This document shows positions 1 to 7,659 of a DNA stretch of 41,877 nt, one piece after another. The notes below the pieces were generated by a model. That model saw nothing but the letters and a program-made list of their open reading frames with translations. It had not been told where the DNA came from and made no database searches. Position 1 is the first letter of the stretch; every line of letters starts with the position of its first letter. Source of the DNA: Inconstantimicrobium porci (GTDB lineage Bacteria > Bacillota > Clostridia > Clostridiales > Clostridiaceae); the NCBI RefSeq assembly GCF_009696465.1, contig NZ_VULX01000022.1, positions 1 through 41,877 of the forward strand. Direction: 5' to 3'. Made by a program: the position numbers and the translations under genes.

Positions 1-1
1 C

Positions 2-148
2 CCCAAGGGAAAGCGTATATCTGATTATAGTGTTGATAACATAGGGTTTATTGAAGAATGGATGAACACTCTTCCACGTAAAATCTTAGACTACCGAACT
101 CCAGAGGAGCTTTTTGAAAAGTACCTCGATGAGATCTATGCAGCTTAA
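2..148 (+). pseudogene. IS30-family transposase, C-terminal end (cut by window edge)
   Basis: The frame is open from the first bases to TAA at 146-148 and encodes about 48 residues. These include WMNTLPRKILDYRTPEELF, the hallmark end of IS30-family DDE transposases, which cut and join the ends of their insertion sequence. The rest of the gene lies outside the window, so I cannot say whether the element is intact. The AT-rich stretch after the stop (about 149-220) probably holds the right end of the insertion sequence, but the partner end is not visible. Confidence 0.85.
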
Positions 149-239
149 AAATTCAAGGGTTCAAATGGAAAAATAAAATTAGTTCAATTTGTTATTGCAA
201 TTTATCAAGTATATTTTTATGTAAGGAATGATTAACTAG

Positions 240-590
240 ATGAATATTCAGATTTTTGGCACTAAGAAATGTAATGATACTAAAAAAGCTCAGAGATTCT
301 TTAAAGAAAGAAGAATAAACTTTCAGTTTATAGATTTAAAAGAAAAAACACTAAGCCATGGTGAACTTCAAAGTGTAAAAAAAGCTGTAGGCCTTGAATA
401 CCTTATAAATAAGTCATCTAAAGACTATAAAAAGTTAAACATGGATAAAATAAGAGGCGCCCAAATACGTGAAGAAATTCTTCTTAAAAACCCTTCACTA
501 TATGTAACACCTATCGTTAGAAATGGCAAAGAAGCCACAGTAGGTAATAAACCTGAGATTTGGAATCAATGGATTAAGGCTGACAAATAA
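240..590 (+). CDS. ArsC/Spx-family thioredoxin-fold protein
   Basis: This is a 116-residue protein of the ArsC family (ArsC/Spx/YffB superfamily), cytoplasmic, with a thioredoxin-like fold. The N-terminal IFGTKKCNDTKKA carries one cysteine (C11) at the catalytic position and no CXXC pair. The C-terminal TPIVRNGKEATVG matches the conserved cis-proline strand of the family. The length is normal (110-120). Family members are glutaredoxin-dependent arsenate reductases, Spx-type RNA polymerase regulators or uncharacterised reductases. There is no ars operon nearby and Spx usually has a CXXC, so I call only the family. The possible ribosome site (AAGGA at 222-226) is rather far from the ATG. The gene stands alone between an IS end and a repeat element. 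Confidence 0.8.
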   Translation: MNIQIFGTKKCNDTKKAQRFFKERRINFQFIDLKEKTLSHGELQSVKKAVGLEYLINKSSKDYKKLNMDKIRGAQIREEILLKNPSLYVTPIVRNGKEATVGNKPEIWNQWIKADK

Positions 591-624
591 TATACTTATT
601 AACTCTAGCAATATTTGCTTCACC

Positions 625-792
625 AACAAATAGCGAACAGAGAAAAACGAATAGTAAAGGACAAAATTCGTAGCGCTACGCGTATGAATTTTATTTAATA
701 GAGGATATATGCTCCAAACCTCCATAATTACATAATCAGAAACTTTATTGTCAGCTTAAAATATATAAACTATTCTCTGTTCGTTATTAGTT
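625..792. repeat. Intergenic inverted-repeat element, copy A
   Basis: The ends are inverted repeats of about 20 bp matching at about 17 positions: the plus strand at 625-644 ends in CGAACAGAGAA, and 773-792 begins with TTCTCTGTTCG. Inside are a hairpin-prone GTAGCGCTAC palindrome and the family 10-mer CTCCAAACCT at 712-721, preceded by an imperfect GAGG...CTCC stem. It aligns well with the copy at 41294-41501 around the core. No credible gene lies here. A small non-autonomous mobile or structured element is the best reading. Confidence 0.6.
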
Positions 793-857
793 ATTCACCG
801 CACTACAAATAATGATTTATAGAACAGAATGCATTACACATAATACATTTATTTTAT

Positions 858-1280
858 CTAGTGTCCTCTGTGCTTTTCTTTTCTCTTCTGTTGCTTTAAC
901 TCAAACATTCTCTGTGCTCTTTCTTCTTTACGTTCTTTTCTGGCTCTTTTTCTTTCAGCCTTGTTTTCTTCATACTGCTCTTTAATAACATTTTGTGCTT
1001 TTGTTCCAATCCCCTTATTTTTAGCTTCTTTTTTAATTTCTCGCAAAACACGTTTAGGGTTTTTCTTTTTTGCAGCAGTTTTCTTGCCTCCATCAAGTTT
1101 TACTTCCTTTGGCTTAAGCTTATAAAAATTTCTTTTAATAAACTCAAATACCTCAACATCTGTAGGCTCTGCTCCAAATGTTACTTTACTTACACTATAG
1201 CTGTTACCATCATGGCATTCAAAAACACCAATCCAGAATGGATTCTCAAACATAACTGTAAGCTTAATTTCCTTAATCAT
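858..1280 (-). CDS. yjdF: YjdF family protein (DUF2992)
   Basis: This 140-residue protein begins MIKEIKLTVMFENPFWIGVFE and matches the YjdF family found across Firmicutes. An N-terminal globular part of about 65 residues is followed by a very basic tail rich in K, R and E, probably helical. The molecular function is unknown. The family is classically controlled by the yjdF RNA, which responds to azaaromatic compounds, so a role in coping with such toxic heterocycles has been suggested. The ATG is preceded by CAGGAGG 8-9 bases upstream. A recognisable yjdF-type RNA lies just upstream on the same strand. The gene is monocistronic, and no clear terminator follows. Confidence 0.88.
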   Translation of the reverse strand: MIKEIKLTVMFENPFWIGVFECHDGNSYSVSKVTFGAEPTDVEVFEFIKRNFYKLKPKEVKLDGGKKTAAKKKNPKRVLREIKKEAKNKGIGTKAQNVIKEQYEENKAERKRARKERKEERAQRMFELKQQKRKEKHRGH

Positions 1281-1304
1281 ATGTAGTTCCTCCTGAAAAA
1301 TAAA

Positions 1305-1434
1305 TTTCAGAGAACGGACAACCCAGGAGGGCAGGTTACTGCAGCACTAAATTAAAGTAGATTAGAGATATGAACTAATCTCTTATATAAAATATAAGTG
1401 CTGGTTCTGACTACCGGCAGAAACTGTGTTTTTA
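1305..1434 (-). ncRNA. yjdF-motif RNA (azaaromatic-responsive riboswitch)
   Basis: The leader upstream of yjdF, read on the minus strand, contains AAACACAGTTTCTGCCGGTAG followed by TCAGAACCAGCACTTA. It has a long arm closed by AGCACT/AGTGCT and capped by AGATTAG/CTAATCT, then CTGCCCTCCTGGGTTGTCC just before the gene. Position, order of helices and downstream gene fit the yjdF motif of Firmicutes. The CCTCCTG segment (minus strand, 1330-1324) is the exact complement of the CAGGAGG ribosome site (1295-1289). This suggests translational control in which ligand-stabilised folding frees the ribosome site. The RNA boundaries are approximate. Confidence 0.8.
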
Positions 1435-1463
1435 TCTCTTATTTTATATTATATACTTATTTC

Positions 1464-1826
1464 TTAATTAAATGAATACTGCAAATTTGTGCCAATAAAA
1501 TATGCTAAATCCTCATTATCAAAATGCCATGTACTCATAAGTTTATCAGGTAAAACCAATCCATCTTTAGATGTATAATTATCATATACAGCAGACCATT
1601 TTCTTCTTTCAAGTGTTCCATCATTTTTTGTGATACTTCTGAAATCTGTAGAAAAGCTTCTTACCATACCTCTATCATCAAAATTATATACCCCACTAAC
1701 TACAAGATTATGATCCTTTACAGTTACTTTAACTGAGTTATTATTAACCTCATCAAATTGAACAGTACCATTTAAAAATTGAGATGGCATAAATATTAAT
1801 TCACCAAGCCAAGTAACATTGTACTG
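1464..1826 (-). pseudogene. C-terminal remnant of a DUF6544/DUF6920-like protein
   Basis: An open frame of about 120 residues follows an in-frame TAA (1829-1827), reading QYNVTWLGELIFMPSQFLNG and ending WHFDNEDLAYFIGTNLQYSFN. The W-LGE-hydrophobic-PS-FLN opening and the final W-x-Y-F-x-G-x-N pattern resemble the C-terminal half of DUF6544-type proteins, whose function is unknown. The N-terminal half is missing. The ATG at 1790 lies inside conserved sequence and has no ribosome site, so this is probably a broken gene and not a small protein. The family name is from memory. Confidence 0.55.
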
Positions 1827-1859
1827 TTAGATTCCTTTATTAAATACTTTCTAAAACAA

Positions 1860-1894
1860 ATAAGCCTGCATCACTGATTTTGATGCAGGCTTAT
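1860..1894 (-). terminator. Rho-independent terminator after the CD3324-family gene
   Basis: A perfect 14-bp stem (ATAAGCCTGCATCA / TGATGCAGGCTTAT) has a 7-base loop. On the minus strand it is followed by a T-rich run, and it lies 15 bp beyond the stop at 1909. Confidence 0.85.
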
Positions 1895-1908
1895 TGTAAT
1901 GAAAATAA

Positions 1909-2184
1909 TCATGCTAATACCTTACACTGTAAGACAATTCTCTGAATGCTTTTAACTGACAGAAAATACTTTTCTGCAAGCTCGCTTGTCTTCATGCCAT
2001 TCTGATAATCATTAAATATATTTTCATTTCTTTTATTTAACTCAGCTTTAGTGGAAGTATTGCTTCCCCACTGCTGTCTCTTTTCATTCTTTCTAGGAAT
2101 ATAAATACATTCCCCATCCACATAATTTTGTATAAGTTCGATAAGTTCCTGTGGCAAAACTTTCTGTGCCTTTCTATAGCTCAT
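1909..2184 (-). CDS. CD3324-family small DNA-binding protein
   Basis: This 91-residue protein opens MSYRKAQKVLPQELIELIQ with the signature YVDGECIYIPRK, typical of the clostridial CD3324 family. The C-terminal third (SELAEKYFLSVKSIQRIVLQ) is a helix-turn-helix of the Mor/resolvase type, so a DNA-binding regulator is likely. The target is unknown. The ribosome site GGAGGG stands just before the ATG. Upstream lie an inverted-repeat element and an 8-codon leader frame closely matching those before the DUF1062 gene at 2492-3079, suggesting shared regulation or a shared duplication. Confidence 0.8.
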   Translation of the reverse strand: MSYRKAQKVLPQELIELIQNYVDGECIYIPRKNEKRQQWGSNTSTKAELNKRNENIFNDYQNGMKTSELAEKYFLSVKSIQRIVLQCKVLA

Positions 2185-2216
2185 AATGCCCTCCTAAACA
2201 AATTTACTGTCTAGAA

Positions 2217-2402
2217 ATAGCAAAAGCCAATGTAGGAATTTGTCCTCTTATATTGAAGTTGCACTAAGGAGTTTCATCCATAATTCATTATTATGATATC
2301 TTCATTCATAATTAGTGAAAAACTTCTCATTTTTCTAAATGTATTTACTAAGTTCGTTATACTATATCTTTGTTTACAAATCGATACATAGGCTCCTGCT
2401 AT
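2217..2402. repeat. Inverted-repeat element B in the CD3324 leader
   Basis: The 18-bp termini match at 15 of 18 positions: ATAGCAAAAGCCAATGTA at 2217-2234 and the complement of ATAGCAGGAGCCTATGTA at 2385-2402. Inside is the family motif GAGTTTCATCC (2269-2279) followed by an AT-rich TAATTCATTATTATGA stretch. The element fills most of the 307-base gap between 2185 and 2491. No protein-coding potential is seen in it. Confidence 0.6.
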
Positions 2403-2425
2403 GCATTAAATATAGGTTCAGTCAT
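2399..2425 (-). other. 8-codon leader frame MTEPIFNA
   Basis: ATG at 2425 is preceded by AAGGAGGA and an AT-rich TATAAT-like box, and reads MTEPIFNA then TAG. The TAG overlaps the terminal repeat of element B. A near-copy (MTEPFTIA, TAG) stands at 3383-3409 in the same relation to its own element. It could be a leader peptide, or the stump of a gene start cut by the element. Confidence 0.4.
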
Positions 2426-2491
2426 TATAGTGTCCTCCTTCTTGTTATATTATACAACTATTATACCAAATTTTTATAGTATGTCTACAAA

Positions 2492-3079
2492 TCACATTAA
2501 TGGGATATCTTCTATATGAATAATCATGTCATTCTTTACTTTAAGTTTTGCAGCATTCTTTTCACCCTCAACATAGATACTGCTATCTTTACACATCTTC
2601 TGGATTCTGCTTCTTGTAAATTTAGTATTATCTGCTAGTAACTTGTCCACTCTAAGATCCTGTACACAATTAGTCTTAATAGTTATCTCAATATCTTTAC
2701 AAGTGAAATCAATATCCTTGTTTTTCTCTACTCTATAATTTACATCATCAAATACAACTTCAGCCTTGTTTCTGCTATAAGCACTTAAATCAAAACCATA
2801 TTGTACTGCTAGTTCTTCATCATTAGCCGCGAACTTTTCGTAAAGTTGTCTATCTATATCAGATGGATTAATCCTTTCATAAATTGTCATATTCCATGTT
2901 GACTTGCATTTTTCACACTGGTGAATAAGCCACACATCAATATTATTTTTATTGGCATTAACTCTGAATTTCTTTGTATTAATAAAGTTAGTTTTACACT
3001 TACACTTTGGACAATTTCTTTTAACAACCGGTAAATTTTCCGCAACTATATTCCATACGTATTTTTGACTGCTGCTCAT
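2492..3079 (-). CDS. DUF1062 zinc-ribbon protein with S4-like domain
   Basis: This is a 195-residue cytoplasmic protein. C23-P-K-C26 and C55-E-K-C58 form a zinc ribbon. The segment from about residue 142 (LRVDKLLADNTKFTRSRIQK) to the end has the form of an S4 RNA-binding domain, with a DKLLA helix, an SRSRI-like second helix and a final KVKNDMIIHI strand. This matches the DUF1062 family. Nucleic-acid binding, probably RNA, is inferred from the domains. No reaction is known. The GGGGGAA ribosome site precedes ATG at 3079. Element C and a leader frame lie directly upstream. Confidence 0.8.
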   Translation of the reverse strand: MSSSQKYVWNIVAENLPVVKRNCPKCKCKTNFINTKKFRVNANKNNIDVWLIHQCEKCKSTWNMTIYERINPSDIDRQLYEKFAANDEELAVQYGFDLSAYSRNKAEVVFDDVNYRVEKNKDIDFTCKDIEITIKTNCVQDLRVDKLLADNTKFTRSRIQKMCKDSSIYVEGEKNAAKLKVKNDMIIHIEDIPLM

Positions 3080-3121
3080 TTCTGCTTCCCCCTAGATTAA
3101 AATATATTAATTTTAGGATGC

Positions 3122-3384
3122 AGCAGAAGCCGATAACAATTATTTTAAATATTGAATGTATATTGTATAGTTTATAATGTATAATTTCGGATTGAACTTC
3201 TCTTTCAGAAGTTCCAAAGCCATTGCATAAGGGAACGTGCCAAATCAGAGATTTGGAATGCCTGCTTAAACCAGGACGAATTCCTCTTTAAAACTCTTTT
3301 TTATCATTAAGCTATTCTAAAAAAAGGTTTGGAGACATGTCTCCATTTCCTGAAATTCAAATAAATATTGCGACAGCTTCTGCT
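3122..3384. repeat. Inverted-repeat element C in the DUF1062 leader
   Basis: The termini share AGCAGAAGC followed by a related CYGWYRCAAT segment in inverted orientation (3122-3140 and 3367-3384). The family 10-mer is on the minus strand at 3325-3334, directly after a GGAGACATGTCTCC hairpin. Further in is a GAACTTC...GAAGTTC hairpin followed by AATCC, the equivalent of the GAGTTTCATCC end in other copies. It occupies most of the gap 3080-3562. The sequence has no convincing reading frame. Confidence 0.6.
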
Positions 3385-3409
3385 ACGCAATAGTAAAAGG
3401 TTCAGTCAT
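3383..3409 (-). other. 8-codon leader frame MTEPFTIA
   Basis: ATG at 3409 lies behind CAGGAGG and reads MTEPFTIA then TAG. It has the same length, opening tetrapeptide and TAG as the frame at 2399-2425. The stop again falls at the edge of the terminal repeat. Function is not known. Confidence 0.4.
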
Positions 3410-3463
3410 GTCATATACCTCCTGCTCATATTTTCTATAATTTATGTTACTATGCCGTTATAA

Positions 3464-3504
3464 AAAAATAAACCTCATAGTCTCTTAATAAAAAACTATG
3501 AGGT
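3464..3504 (-). terminator. Rho-independent terminator
   Basis: The stem ACCTCATAGT / ACTATGAGGT is followed on the minus strand by TTATTTTTTT. It terminates transcription coming from the dehydrogenase and the HEPN remnant. Confidence 0.75.
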
Positions 3505-3562
3505 CTATATTTATTGAACTATATGTTCTAGATCTTCCAGAATTGAAGATAACATCTCTTTC

Positions 3563-3682
3563 TTAGATATAGAAACTCATTCTAATACTATTTCCAACTA
3601 ATGATTTCATGTTATCATCATTTAAGTTTTCATAGGTGTAAAGTGCATTATCTAGATCATTTATACTTTCTTTAATATTAGC
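3563..3682 (-). pseudogene. Fragment of a HEPN (HepT-like) gene
   Basis: A 39-codon stretch between stop codons reads ANIKESINDLDNALYTYENL, then NDDNMKSLVGNSIRMSFYI. It lines up with residues 13-50 of the intact HEPN protein at 38154-38591 (IRETLSLMDKAIKV... SDDGMREIIMSSIKQSFLE). Only this piece of the helical domain remains and the catalytic R-x4-H motif is lost. It appears to be the wreck of a second HEPN/MNT toxin-antitoxin locus. Confidence 0.55.
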
Positions 3683-3714
3683 TTATAACTAGATTATCCA
3701 CTATACAATATCAG

Positions 3715-4659
3715 TTACTTAATTAAGTTATATGTTGTTCTTATTACATCACATGAATTCTTGTAATCCTTAAGTTCATCATCTGAAAGATTAAGTTCAT
3801 AAACATCTTCAACTCCATTTTTTCCGATTATACATGGAGTACTTGCAAAAATTCCATTTTCACCATACTGACCCTCAAGAAGTGTACTTGCAGGAAGAAC
3901 TGTTTTTTCATCATGGAACACTGCATAAACTAGTCTTGCAAGAGTTGAAGCTATACCAAACTCAGTAGCATGCTTTCCTTTAAATGTTACCCAGCCAGCC
4001 TTTTTAACTTCATCTAAAATTGCAGGTTTATCTAACTTACCAAACCTGTCAGGATCCTCTTTTTCAAGCTGTGATAAAGGTTTTGCACCAAAAACTACAT
4101 TTGACCATGCGGCTATCTGTGAATCGCCATGCTCACCCATTGTATATGCTGAAATTGCTTTAGGATCAACACCTGTTTCTCTTGACAGTACTGTTTTGAA
4201 TCTGCAGCTATCAAGTCCAGTACCAGTTGCAAATACTCTGTTCTTAGGGAATCCTGTCTTTTCCCAAAGATATCTTGCTATTACATCACAAGGATTGGTT
4301 ATAACTATAAATATACCGTTAAATCCAGCTGACACAACTCTATCTGCAAAACTATCAACTACATTAGCACTGTACTGTACCTCATCAAGACGGCTTCCAG
4401 TTTCAGTGATCTTTCCAGCACTAAGAACTACAATATCACAATCAGCAAGATCCTCATATTCACCATTAACTACATTAATCCTATGTGGTAGATAACTAAG
4501 ACTGTCAATCAAGTCCTGCCTCTCACTTACTACCTTCTGCTTGTTAATATCCACCAGTACAAGCTCATCAACTATTCCTTGAGTTGCAAGGCTAAAAGCT
4601 ACATGTGCCCCAACATGTCCAACTCCTATAATTCCTACTTTTCTTAATTTTACACTCAT
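3715..4659 (-). CDS. L-lactate/L-2-hydroxyisocaproate dehydrogenase family
   Basis: This 314-residue NAD-dependent 2-hydroxyacid dehydrogenase belongs to the LDH/MDH fold. Visible are the Rossmann GVGHVG (12-17), the NAD-ribose aspartate D37, catalytic N122, D150 and R153 (GLDSCRF) and catalytic H177 in GEHGDSQ. The substrate loop reads AGKITETGSRLDEV, shorter than and unlike the QKPGETR of true L-LDH. It is closer to TGDRF of L-2-hydroxyisocaproate dehydrogenase, as is GKHATEFGIA further on. The substrate may therefore be a bulkier 2-oxo acid from amino-acid breakdown. The ribosome site GGGGG lies upstream of ATG 4659. It is separated from luxS by a terminator. Confidence 0.85.
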   Translation of the reverse strand: MSVKLRKVGIIGVGHVGAHVAFSLATQGIVDELVLVDINKQKVVSERQDLIDSLSYLPHRINVVNGEYEDLADCDIVVLSAGKITETGSRLDEVQYSANVVDSFADRVVSAGFNGIFIVITNPCDVIARYLWEKTGFPKNRVFATGTGLDSCRFKTVLSRETGVDPKAISAYTMGEHGDSQIAAWSNVVFGAKPLSQLEKEDPDRFGKLDKPAILDEVKKAGWVTFKGKHATEFGIASTLARLVYAVFHDEKTVLPASTLLEGQYGENGIFASTPCIIGKNGVEDVYELNLSDDELKDYKNSCDVIRTTYNLIK

Positions 4660-4830
4660 TTATATAACCCCCAATATAATATTTTATTTTAAGTTTTATT
4701 ACTTATTGCTTAACAAATTTAAATATTATTGAATTATTTCTAATTATTCGAAATAGTTCTTATTAATTTAATATATTAAACCTTTGCAATTTATTATGCA
4801 AGAGTTAATCGACTTTTTTTATAGAAATAT

Positions 4831-4873
4831 AAAAAATAAACTTCATAATCTCATCTGAGACTATGAAGTTTAT
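4831..4873 (-). terminator. Terminator of luxS
   Basis: A stem of about 17 bp (ATAAACTTCATARTCTC against its complement) starts 4 bp beyond the luxS stop and runs into TTTTTT on the minus strand. Confidence 0.85.
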
Positions 4874-4876
4874 CAA

Positions 4877-5356
4877 TTATTCTGGATATATAAGTCTTTC
4901 TTCAGTTATATTTTCAAGAACTTCTGTTAAGAACTTCTTAGATATAAAACGTGCCATTGGTAAATTCATATCTAGGTAGTTACCGCAGTCCTTAGCAGCT
5001 GCTCCTGGAACTTCTCCTTCAAATTCAGACATAAATCTGTAAAGTTCAGTTACTAGAGGTACTATGTCTTTTGACTTTAAGTCTCCTGCTAATATCAAAT
5101 AAAAACCAGTTCTGCATCCCATTGGTCCAAAGTATACAGTCTTGTCCTTATAGTCCTTGTGGTTTCTTAAATAAGTTGCAGCTAAATGCTCTATTGTATG
5201 CATTTCTGCAGTATTCATAACTGGCTCCCTGTTTGGAGCAGTCATACGGATATCAAATGTAGTTATGATTTGTCCGTTTATATTGTCCTGTCTTGAAACA
5301 TAGATTCCAGGAAGTAATTTATTATGATCAATTGTGAAACTTGCTATCTTTTCCAT
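4877..5356 (-). CDS. luxS: S-ribosylhomocysteine lyase LuxS
   Basis: LuxS cleaves S-ribosylhomocysteine to homocysteine and DPD, the precursor of autoinducer-2, in the activated methyl cycle. The 159 residues are the usual length. Metal ligands are H53 and H57 in HTIEHL and C124 in KDCGN. The catalytic acid is E56 and the catalytic cysteine is C81 in FGPMGCRTGFY. The start is ATG 5356 with AGGAG upstream. It is monocistronic with its own terminator. No S-adenosylhomocysteine nucleosidase gene is adjacent, so the preceding pathway step must be encoded elsewhere. Confidence 0.97.
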   Translation of the reverse strand: MEKIASFTIDHNKLLPGIYVSRQDNINGQIITTFDIRMTAPNREPVMNTAEMHTIEHLAATYLRNHKDYKDKTVYFGPMGCRTGFYLILAGDLKSKDIVPLVTELYRFMSEFEGEVPGAAAKDCGNYLDMNLPMARFISKKFLTEVLENITEERLIYPE

Positions 5357-5450
5357 GTTCTATCACTCCTATTCTAATATTACACAGATACTGATTCAGT
5401 ATGTATATAACTTCTTTACTCTGATAATTTATAGTATATATTTATTCATT

Positions 5451-7466
5451 TCAAAAGTCCATCAAATTAATATATTTATCTTCATATTCTGTAACTGGAA
5501 TCGGTTTAGAATAAAAATAGCCTTGAATATAATCACATTGTAAATCTCTTAGGAAATCACGCTGTTCTTGAGTTTCAACACCCTCCATTATAACTTTAAT
5601 TCCTAATCTTTTAGCCATATGTATTACTGACGAAATAATTATCCTACTTCTTTCAACCATACTTCCCCTTGGAAGAAAATTCATATCTATCTTCAGCATA
5701 TCTATTGGAAAGTCCTTCAATGCATTAAGCGAAGAATACCCACTCCCAAAATCGTCCATCAGGATAGTAAATCCAGCTTTATGCAAATCTTCAATAATCA
5801 TTAGCATCATTGAGGGGTTTGTCATATATGCACTTTCTGTAATCTCTAAATGAAGATATTGCGGTGCTATACCATATTTATTAATAAGTTTTAAAAGCTT
5901 ATGTACAAGATTAGGATTATAAAGGCTTATGCGTGATACGTTTACTGAAACTGGATTTATTTTTTTGCCTTCATCAATCCACTTTCTCAACAGTATACAA
6001 ACCTGCTCCCACATATAATAATCAAGGTCAGCTATAAATCCATTTTTCTCAAAAACAGGTATAAATATATTGGGTGGTATCATACCTTTCTTAGGATGTA
6101 TCCATCTTACAAGTGCCTCTGCACCACATGCTTTTTCATTATATAAATTAACTTTAGGCTGTAGAAAAACAGTAAACTGTTTCTTATCTATTGCAGTATG
6201 CATATCATGAATAATTTCCATTTCCCGTCTTTGAATTTTTTCTTCTTCGTCATCATATACTTCATAGAAATGCTTTATATTATAGCGACACTTTTCAGCT
6301 GCAAGAGCCGCTTTAACATTAATATCTTCCATGCTCTTAGATGAATCTGTTATAATACACACACCCATCTTAAAATGAAGCAGGTAATCCTGACGGTACT
6401 TATTAAGCCTTTCATTTGCATTTTCAAGCTTTTTATAGAATTTATCCTCATCATATGGGATACAGAAACAAAACTTATCGGCATTCACTCGTCCATAGGT
6501 ACATATTGGATAATCTGATACAACTTCCTTAATTATTTTAGCAACATATTTTAAAAGATTATTTCCTTCTTTTTCACCAAAATCAGAGTTATACAACTTA
6601 AACCTTTCAATATCCAATTGTACAAAAGCAAACTGTATCTCAAGATGTTCATCAATCATTTTTCGTGTATTACTAAATACCTTTTCTCTATTGAAAAGAC
6701 CAGTAAGAGAATCATGTTCTGAAGCATATCTAAGCTTTTCATAAAGAGCAATATCTGTTCTTGTCATAAGAATAACTCCATTCTCCTTGTCAATAAATCT
6801 TATTTTCCCATTTTTCACAAAAATAGCAGCAAAACATTCAAAATATAAATTAGAAAATTTATTTATTACTCCATTTAAAATATTCTTGTCAGTCAAATCC
6901 CTATTAAAAAAGTAAGCTATTATTTCACCAGTGTCCTTACGTTCTATAAGTCTACACTCAGTTTTTATCCATACCATTTCATTAGTTTTTCTGAGCATTG
7001 CCCAATATGATTTAGAAATTTTTCTTTTTCCTTCACTGTAAGACTTCTTAAGAGACTCTATTGAAAAATCGTTTATCTCTCCTTTTGATAAACTTATCTC
7101 TTTAAAAGCCAATTTTAATCCAGTTTCTAAATCATTTGGTAGTTCATCTATCTTAATTTCATAATCACGTTTTTTCGAAAAAACTTCCTCAATCTTCTCT
7201 TTAGTTATATTAAAACACATATATGACATAGTTGATGTATCTATATCATCAGGAAATATTCTTTCACTTACTAAGCCATAATTTCTTACATTAATATTAT
7301 CCCCTAGCTCTGATTTATAATATATCACATCATCTATGCAATTAAGATTATGCACTGTTTTAGTCGATAAATTTATAGTCCGAGCAGTTATATCATTTTG
7401 ATTCAGCGCAAGACTAAAATATTTCTGCATATCGCTTTGATCACTATTTAAAGAATCATTTAACAA
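5451..7466 (-). CDS. PAS-like/GGDEF(degenerate)/EAL cyclic-di-GMP protein
   Basis: This is a 671-residue cytoplasmic signalling protein. The N-terminal 220 residues look like one or two PAS modules (a PAC-like end at about 150-195). Next is a GGDEF domain (about 250-400) whose signature is GRVNADKF instead of GGDEF, so it is unlikely to make c-di-GMP. The C-terminal EAL domain (about 415-665) has EALVRW, LEITESAYM, DDFGSGYSSL, DMLKIDMNF and MEGVET, so metal and catalytic residues are kept and phosphodiesterase activity is expected. It has no transmembrane segment. The start is uncertain: TTG 7466 with GGTGG upstream, or a downstream ATG at 7430. The free-standing gene lies between luxS and a pseudogene. 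Confidence 0.9.
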   Translation of the reverse strand: MLNDSLNSDQSDMQKYFSLALNQNDITARTINLSTKTVHNLNCIDDVIYYKSELGDNINVRNYGLVSERIFPDDIDTSTMSYMCFNITKEKIEEVFSKKRDYEIKIDELPNDLETGLKLAFKEISLSKGEINDFSIESLKKSYSEGKRKISKSYWAMLRKTNEMVWIKTECRLIERKDTGEIIAYFFNRDLTDKNILNGVINKFSNLYFECFAAIFVKNGKIRFIDKENGVILMTRTDIALYEKLRYASEHDSLTGLFNREKVFSNTRKMIDEHLEIQFAFVQLDIERFKLYNSDFGEKEGNNLLKYVAKIIKEVVSDYPICTYGRVNADKFCFCIPYDEDKFYKKLENANERLNKYRQDYLLHFKMGVCIITDSSKSMEDINVKAALAAEKCRYNIKHFYEVYDDEEEKIQRREMEIIHDMHTAIDKKQFTVFLQPKVNLYNEKACGAEALVRWIHPKKGMIPPNIFIPVFEKNGFIADLDYYMWEQVCILLRKWIDEGKKINPVSVNVSRISLYNPNLVHKLLKLINKYGIAPQYLHLEITESAYMTNPSMMLMIIEDLHKAGFTILMDDFGSGYSSLNALKDFPIDMLKIDMNFLPRGSMVERSRIIISSVIHMAKRLGIKVIMEGVETQEQRDFLRDLQCDYIQGYFYSKPIPVTEYEDKYINLMDF

Positions 7467-7637
7467 TTATAGCCACCACACAAAAAAGATTCCTAAAAAT
7501 ATTCAAATACACTCAATTAAATTATGCCTGTTTTTTCTACTTTTTTCAACATTTTTTTGAATAATTTATTATCTTAATAATTTTGTTCTTTATATTTTAG
7601 CTTATTCTCACTTTTCTAAATTATCTTATTAAAAAAA

Positions 7638-7659
7638 GCTTGAAAAATATATTTCAAGC
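7638..7659 (-). terminator. Terminator overlapping the BCCT remnant stop
   Basis: The stem GCTTGAAA / TTTCAAGC is followed by TTTTTTT on the minus strand. It overlaps the stop codon of the upstream frame. Confidence 0.75.

Noticed and set aside
2399-3409. Reading through TAG (for example as pyrrolysine) in the two MTEP leader frames
   Set aside because: Beyond TAG both frames soon meet another stop, the downstream peptides are not similar to each other, and no pyrrolysine machinery is in the window.
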